Shown: piece after piece, positions 59,516 to 64,000 of the stretch
Layout: each line of letters begins with the position of its first letter
How positions within the stretch are numbered: position 1 is the stretch's first letter
Source: Microvirga aerophila
GTDB lineage: Bacteria > Pseudomonadota > Alphaproteobacteria > Rhizobiales > Beijerinckiaceae
Length of the DNA: 64,000 nt
Reading direction: 5' to 3'
Assembly (NCBI RefSeq): GCF_003332305.1
Contig: NZ_QOIO01000023.1
Span: 1-64,000 of the forward strand
Program-made: the position numbers and the translations under genes
The notes under the pieces: model-generated
Databases searched by the model: none
What the model saw: only the letters and a program-made list of their open reading frames with translations
What the model was told of the DNA's origin: nothing

Positions 59516-59932
59516 ATGTCGGATTCGAGCACGTTGATTTCCCTGGCACTTGAATGGGGCCCGGCGATTCTCATCGTCCTGCTGGCCGCCTGGGTGATCA
59601 TGGCTGTCTCGCGCTTTTTCAAGCGCCTGTTCGCCGGTGGGCGATCCGAGAGCGCTCCCGTTACGCCGCAGCCTTATCCCGCTCAGGAAAGGCGGGAACC
59701 GATGCTTGGGACGGTCGCGCCCAAAGTCTCCACCATCCCGGACGCGGCCGATGTGCTCGCCCTCAAGGCCAGCATCGACGCCCTCACGCGCCAGATCGCA
59801 GCGCTTGAGCGACGTCTCGCTCCGGCAAGCTCGGCACAGACCGATGCTGGGGAGCCGCCCGCCGTGAAAGGCGCAGAGGTCATTCCCATGGCCATAGACC
59901 CGGCATCGCCTTCGGGACGCCGGAAGGGCTGA
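59516..59932 (+). CDS. Single-pass membrane protein, hypothetical
   Basis: A 138-residue protein with a hydrophobic helix near the N-terminus (WGPAILIVLLAAWVIMAVS), a basic stop-transfer segment (RFFKRLFAGGR), a proline-rich linker and a coiled-coil-like region (LALKASIDALTRQIAALERRL). No family name is recognised. The N-terminus is probably periplasmic and the coiled coil cytoplasmic by the positive-inside rule. It is divergent from brkB. Confidence 0.6.
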   Translation: MSDSSTLISLALEWGPAILIVLLAAWVIMAVSRFFKRLFAGGRSESAPVTPQPYPAQERREPMLGTVAPKVSTIPDAADVLALKASIDALTRQIAALERRLAPASSAQTDAGEPPAVKGAEVIPMAIDPASPSGRRKG

Positions 59933-59942
59933 CGCGAGAGCC

Positions 59943-60701
59943 TCAGCCTCGCCCGACGAAGGGCATCTTGGTCGCCATGACGGTCATGTTGAGCACGTTG
60001 GCCGTCAGAGGCAGGCTCGCCATATAGACGACGGCGTCGGCTACGTTCTTCGGGTCGATCGTCGGCTCAGCCTCCACCGATCCGTTGGCCTGGAGCGCCC
60101 CTGTGGAGATCCTGGCGGTCATTTCCGTCGCAGCGTTGCCGATATCGATCTGGCCGCACGCAATGTCGTATGGTCGCCCGTCGAGGGACGTGGACTTGGT
60201 CAGGCCCAGAATCGCATGCTTGGTGGCGGTGTACGGTGCCGACAAGGGACGCGGCGCATAGGCTGAGACAGACCCGTTGTTGATGATGCGACCGCCGCGG
60301 GGATCCTGCGCCTTCATGATCCGGAACGCTTCCTGCGTACACAGGAACGCGCCCGTCAGATTGGTGTCCACCACATTCTTCCACTGGTCGAATGAAAGAT
60401 CCTCGAGGGGAATCGCCGGTGCGCCGATGCCCGCATTGTTGACCAGGAGGTCAAGCCTTCCGAATTCAGCCTTTGTTCTGGCAAAAAGGGCCGCCACCGA
60501 AGCGGCGTCGGTGATGTCCGTCGGAACCGCCAGGGCGGTGACGCCCGGCGTCACGATATCCAGCAGGGCCGATTCCAGGGCCTCCTGCCGCCGGCCCGCC
60601 ATGACCACCGTGAACCCGGCATGCAGGAGGGCTTTGGCGATTGCCTTTCCCACCCCGCTTCCCGCACCCGTAACGATGGCGATCTTGGACGTCTGCGGCA
60701 T
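59943..60701 (-). CDS. Short-chain dehydrogenase/reductase (SDR)
   Basis: A 252-residue NAD(P)-dependent oxidoreductase. The cofactor loop is TGAGSGVG, the NNAG motif is VNNAGIGAP, and the catalytic Tyr and Lys are in YTATKHA preceded by NGSVSAYAP (Ser). The ATG at 60701 has AAGGG about seven bases upstream; one at 60707 is an alternative. It is last in an operon with another SDR and a D-erythronate dehydrogenase-like gene, so a sugar-acid substrate is likely. Confidence 0.92.
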   Translation of the reverse strand: MPQTSKIAIVTGAGSGVGKAIAKALLHAGFTVVMAGRRQEALESALLDIVTPGVTALAVPTDITDAASVAALFARTKAEFGRLDLLVNNAGIGAPAIPLEDLSFDQWKNVVDTNLTGAFLCTQEAFRIMKAQDPRGGRIINNGSVSAYAPRPLSAPYTATKHAILGLTKSTSLDGRPYDIACGQIDIGNAATEMTARISTGALQANGSVEAEPTIDPKNVADAVVYMASLPLTANVLNMTVMATKMPFVGRG

Positions 60702-60731
60702 TTCCATTCCCTTTTTGAACTGGCAGGTGAA

Positions 60732-61478
60732 TCAGTAAGTGGCCCGTCCGCCGGAGATGTCGAAGACCCCTCCGGTGGTGAAGGAGCATTCGTCGCTTGC
60801 GAGCCAGCAGATCAGCGACGTCACCTCGTCGACGGTTCCGAATCGTCCGATGGGGATCTTCGAGAGCATGAAGTCGATATGGGTCTGGCTCATCTGGTCG
60901 AAGATCGGCGTGCGCACCGCGGCCGGCGTCACGCAGTTGACCGTGATGTTGTTCTTGGCCAGTTCCTTCCCCAGGGACTTGGTGAGGCCGATCACGGCCG
61001 CTTTCGATGCGCTGTAGGCGGACGCGTTCGGATTCCCCTCCTTGCCCGCGATGGATGCCACGTTGACGATGCGCCCGTAGCCGCCCTCCAGCATCGCCGG
61101 AACAACCTCCCGGTTGCAGTAGAAGACCCCGTTGAGGTTGACGTCGATGACCTGACGCCAGGCATCGACGGGATAGTCCCAGAGGGTCGTGTTCGGCCCC
61201 GTAATCCCGGCGCTCGCGACGAGAATGTCGATTCCGCCGACGAGTGAGAGCGTTTCCTTGCAGGCTTGGCTCACGATGTTGGGGTCGGCGACATTCACCT
61301 GTACGCCCATCACGTTCGCGCCGATTTCCTTCTTGGCTGCCGCAATGGTGTCCTGGTTCACGTCCCAGACCACCACCTGAGCCCCCTCGGACGCGAGCCG
61401 TTTGCTGACCGCCAGGCCAATGCCGGACGCGCCGCCGGTAACGATGGCCCGCCGGCCCTCAAACCGTTTGGCATTCAT
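60732..61478 (-). CDS. Short-chain dehydrogenase/reductase (SDR)
   Basis: A 248-residue SDR of the FabG/glucose-dehydrogenase type. It shows TGGASGIG, VASAGITGP, and the catalytic Ser, Tyr and Lys in NVASIAGKEGNPNASAYSASKAA (around AYSASKAA). The C-terminal ISGGRATY is typical. The start is fixed by AGGAAGGG upstream. It lies 30 bases before the next SDR gene and 28 bases after denD. Confidence 0.92.
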   Translation of the reverse strand: MNAKRFEGRRAIVTGGASGIGLAVSKRLASEGAQVVVWDVNQDTIAAAKKEIGANVMGVQVNVADPNIVSQACKETLSLVGGIDILVASAGITGPNTTLWDYPVDAWRQVIDVNLNGVFYCNREVVPAMLEGGYGRIVNVASIAGKEGNPNASAYSASKAAVIGLTKSLGKELAKNNITVNCVTPAAVRTPIFDQMSQTHIDFMLSKIPIGRFGTVDEVTSLICWLASDECSFTTGGVFDISGGRATY

Positions 61479-61506
61479 GGTTTTGATCCCTTCCTGACAG
61501 CCGCCG

Positions 61507-62490
61507 CTACTCCACGAACTTGCCGCCGAGCTCTTCGTCGATATGGATGCGGATGATCTCGTCGAAGCTGTTCTCGGCCTGGAAGCCCAGGCTCCTGGCG
61601 CGCTGCGCATCGAAGCGGCGCGGCCACCCCTCGACGATGCTCATGATGGTCGGGTCCGGCTCAAGGCGGATCCGCGCGGCCACGCCCTCACCTGCAATCC
61701 GGCGCAGGGAATCGATCTGCTCGGCAACGGTGACCGACACTCCGGGCATCGTGAGATTGCGCCGGGCGCCGAGTTTTCCACCGTCCAGCGTCGCCGCATG
61801 CATGAGGAAATTGACGGCCGAGCGGGGAGACGCATGGGTGTGGCGTACGTCCTCGGGCACAGGCAGCACTGCCTCCTGACCGTTCAACGGCTCGCGGATG
61901 ATGCCGGAGAAGAACCCGGATGCGGCCTTGTTCGGCTTGCCCGGCCGCACGCAGATCGTCGGGAGCCGGATGCCGATTCCGTCAAAGAATCCGCGCCGGG
62001 TATAATCGGCCAGCAGCAGCTCGCCGATCGCCTTCTGGGTTCCGTAGCTAGTCAGGGGCGTGAGGAAGAACTCGTCGCCGATCGCCTCCGGGAATGGCGC
62101 GCCGAAGACGGCTATGGAGGATGTGAAGACGACCCGGGGCTGGTAGCCGTCGCCGATGAGGCGAATCGCGTCGAACAGGCGGCGCGTGCCGTCGAGATTG
62201 ATCCGGTCGCCCTTATCGAAATCCGCCTCGGCCTCTCCGGACACGATGGCGGCCAGATGAAATATGACGTCTGGCCGGCTCGCCACCAGCTTTTCCGCGT
62301 CGCCCGGGGCGGAAAAGTCGGATGCATGTGTCGTAATGGTGAAGGGAGCACCTTGGGGAGCCTGAGGCTCGACCACGTCGTGTAGAATCGCCTTGGTGAT
62401 CTCGCGTCCGCCGAGATGCCCTTCCTGGACAAGGCGCTCGACGAGTTTTCGCCCGACCATGCCGGCCGCGCCGAATATCAGAACTTCCAT
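61507..62490 (-). CDS. denD: D-erythronate dehydrogenase-like (DenD) NAD-dependent epimerase/dehydratase family protein
   Basis: A 327-residue extended SDR. It starts MEVLIFGAAGMVGRKL (Gly-rich NAD loop), has the catalytic Tyr-x-x-x-Lys in TSYGTQKAIGELL and a C-terminal GWPRRFDAQRA segment that is characteristic of DenD. DenD oxidises D-erythronate at C2 as the first step of four-carbon acid sugar catabolism. The kinase (OtnK) and isomerase (OtnI/OtnC) genes are not in this window. The start has AAGGAAG upstream. It heads an operon with two SDRs, divergent from a sugar-type ABC transporter. Confidence 0.82.
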   Translation of the reverse strand: MEVLIFGAAGMVGRKLVERLVQEGHLGGREITKAILHDVVEPQAPQGAPFTITTHASDFSAPGDAEKLVASRPDVIFHLAAIVSGEAEADFDKGDRINLDGTRRLFDAIRLIGDGYQPRVVFTSSIAVFGAPFPEAIGDEFFLTPLTSYGTQKAIGELLLADYTRRGFFDGIGIRLPTICVRPGKPNKAASGFFSGIIREPLNGQEAVLPVPEDVRHTHASPRSAVNFLMHAATLDGGKLGARRNLTMPGVSVTVAEQIDSLRRIAGEGVAARIRLEPDPTIMSIVEGWPRRFDAQRARSLGFQAENSFDEIIRIHIDEELGGKFVE

Positions 62491-62753
62491 CCCAAAACTT
62501 CCTTTTTGTTTCATCTTAATGTGACTGGCAGTCCCCTCCTTGGCAACAACGCTTGATCTTCTGTCGATCCTGCTGAACTATTGTCCCCAGCCATCGCTAT
62601 AAGCTCGCACAGACGGGCGATGACAAAGCGGGGGGCTTGGGAGGAAGAGCATGCTTCAACGCCGTCCAGCGGCTTTGACGCGCCGGGCATCGGCTCGTCT
62701 GCCGTCTCACATACAATCTTCCTCTCAGGTCCATCGGACGGATCGGGCGCCCC

Positions 62754-63806
62754 ATGGCCTCCGTTGATATCCGGGATGTGAGAAAGGCCTATGGGGCCAC
62801 GCGGGTGATCCACGGCGTGTCGGTGGACATTCAGGACGGTGAGTTCGTCATCCTGGTGGGGCCATCCGGCTGCGGGAAGTCGACGCTCCTGCGCATGATC
62901 GCCGGACTGGAGAACATCACCGGGGGCGAGATCCGTATCGGCTCCCGGGTTGTCAACAACGTTCCGCCGAAAGAGCGGGACATTGCGATGGTGTTCCAGA
63001 ATTACGCGCTCTACCCCCATATGACGGTGGCGGACAACATGGCGTTTTCGCTCAAGCTGAAGAGCGCGCCGAAGTCCGAGATCGCCGCCAAGGTCAACCG
63101 GGCAGCGGAAATCCTGGGTCTTACGCCCCTTCTCGACCGCTATCCGCGCCAGCTCTCGGGCGGACAGCGCCAGCGCGTGGCCATGGGCCGTGCCATCGTG
63201 CGCGATCCTCAGGTGTTCCTGTTCGACGAACCGCTCTCCAACCTCGACGCCAAGCTACGCGTGTCCATGCGGGGCGAGATCAAGGCCCTGCACCAGCGGC
63301 TGAAGACCACCACGGTCTATGTCACTCACGACCAGATCGAGGCCATGACCATGGCGGATAAGATCGTGGTCATGCACGACGGGGTCGTGGAGCAGATCGG
63401 TGCGCCGCTCGACCTCTACGACCGCCCGGTCAACCTCTTCGTGGCGGGCTTCATCGGCTCGCCGGCCATGAACGTGCTTGAAGGACGCCTGGGATCCTCC
63501 GGTGTCACCGTCGGCGGCCTGACCCTGCCGGTCCAGAACGCGCCGGCGGCCTCCGATGGGCGTCCTGTCCATTATGGCATCCGCCCCGAGCATTTCAGGC
63601 TCACCGGAGACGGAATGCCCGCCGAAGTGATCGTGGTCGAGCCTACGGGGTCCGAAACCCAGGTTGTCGCGAAGGCGGGCGGACAGGAAATCACCTGCGT
63701 ATTCCGCGAGCGCGTCAGCGCGAGGCCCGGCGAGCTCATTCACATTCTGCCCGATCCCGCCCTCGTGCATCTCTTCGACAAGGAAACGGGACGGCGCATG
63801 AACTGA
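62754..63806 (+). CDS. Sugar-type ABC transporter ATP-binding protein (UgpC/MalK family)
   Basis: A 350-residue ABC ATPase. Walker A is GPSGCGKST, the signature LSGGQRQRV, Walker B FLFDEPLSNLDAKLR and the H-loop TVYVTHDQ. A C-terminal TOBE-like domain (about residues 235-350, GIRPEHFRL) is present, as in MalK/UgpC proteins that energise uptake of sugars, polyols or glycerol phosphate. The binding-protein gene starts 76 bases later, and the permeases are probably beyond the window. It is divergent from denD, so import of a tetronate or related sugar acid is plausible. Confidence 0.93.
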   Translation: MASVDIRDVRKAYGATRVIHGVSVDIQDGEFVILVGPSGCGKSTLLRMIAGLENITGGEIRIGSRVVNNVPPKERDIAMVFQNYALYPHMTVADNMAFSLKLKSAPKSEIAAKVNRAAEILGLTPLLDRYPRQLSGGQRQRVAMGRAIVRDPQVFLFDEPLSNLDAKLRVSMRGEIKALHQRLKTTTVYVTHDQIEAMTMADKIVVMHDGVVEQIGAPLDLYDRPVNLFVAGFIGSPAMNVLEGRLGSSGVTVGGLTLPVQNAPAASDGRPVHYGIRPEHFRLTGDGMPAEVIVVEPTGSETQVVAKAGGQEITCVFRERVSARPGELIHILPDPALVHLFDKETGRRMN

Positions 63807-63882
63807 GTTGAAGCGGGCGGTCCCACCGGGAGGGTCGCACCGCTCGTTCAAAACATATCCCGGGCTGCGGAGGAAAACGACG

Positions 63883-64000
63883 ATGACCCTGTCTAGACGT
63901 GATCTGCTTCTCGGGAGTGCCAGCCTTGCGGCAGGCGCAGCAGGAGCCCAGTTGCTGGGATCTGTGCCCGCCTTTGCGCAAGGCGCGTCCCCCACATTCA
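63883..64000 (+). CDS. Solute-binding protein of the sugar ABC transporter (partial)
   Basis: Only the first 39 codons are in the window. MTLSRRDLLLGSASLAAGAA is a twin-arginine signal (SRRDLL) followed by a hydrophobic stretch and a likely cleavage site at AFAQ. GGAGGAAA lies eight bases upstream of the ATG. Position behind a UgpC-type ATPase makes an extracellular solute-binding protein the expected product; the body of the protein is outside the window. Confidence 0.75.
   Translation, partial: MTLSRRDLLLGSASLAAGAAGAQLLGSVPAFAQGASPTF

Overview
The window looks like chromosomal DNA of a high-GC alphaproteobacterium of the order Hyphomicrobiales, closest in flavour to Microvirga/Methylobacteriaceae. 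This is inferred from gene content, not from a search: a NepR-type anti-sigma factor, EcfG-like promoters (GGAAC-N16/17-CGTT), DUF1127, DUF882 and DUF1059 proteins, many tripartite tricarboxylate (TTT) transporter genes and dense ATGA/GTGA overlaps. I found no tRNA, rRNA, CRISPR array, insertion sequence or phage gene.

Layout. 1-3.6 kb: tail of an RTX-type secreted protein followed by its type I secretion ATPase and HlyD adaptor, visibly more GC-rich than the rest. 4.1-6.0 kb: an EamA exporter split by a frameshift and a MarR-GNAT fusion regulator, next to a perfect 33-bp palindrome. 6.0-14.5 kb: a dipeptide-type ABC transporter (two ATPases, two permeases, binding protein), an ArgE-like deacylase, and divergently RidA plus a threonine/serine dehydratase. 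14.6-25.9 kb: housekeeping and small genes (serA, pterin dehydratase, hydrolase, Clp1-like polynucleotide kinase, nepR, ilvD, HAD phosphatase and several small hypotheticals). 25.9-30.7 kb: a TTT transporter (tctCBA) with a CobW-family GTPase and a cupin.

30.7-48.3 kb is a catabolic island of three transcription units. Unit A (+): aldehyde dehydrogenase, cupin, Ldh2-type dehydrogenase, ABM-domain protein. Unit B (-): flavin reductase, LLM flavin monooxygenase, alpha/beta hydrolase and three different Gfo/Idh/MocA oxidoreductases, divergent from a LysR regulator. Unit C (-): a second tctCBA, an ACMSD-like amidohydrolase and an MFS permease, divergent from a GntR/UTRA regulator. A near-identical operator follows matching promoters in front of units A and C, so the GntR protein probably controls both. 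The substrate is unknown; uptake of a carboxylate, flavin-dependent oxygenation, ring or ester hydrolysis, decarboxylation and aldehyde oxidation would fit the enzyme set.

48.3-59.9 kb: envelope and stress genes (L,D-transpeptidase, DUF882 peptidase-like protein, cytochrome c556-like protein, a collagen-like protein, aldo/keto reductase, an orphan TRAP binding protein, a glycine-zipper lipoprotein) and a brkB-type III polyketide synthase-ICMT operon. 59.9-64 kb: two SDRs and a D-erythronate dehydrogenase-like gene, divergent from a sugar-type ABC transporter whose binding protein runs off the window. Four EcfG-like promoters and the NepR paralogue suggest that several of these genes belong to the general stress response.
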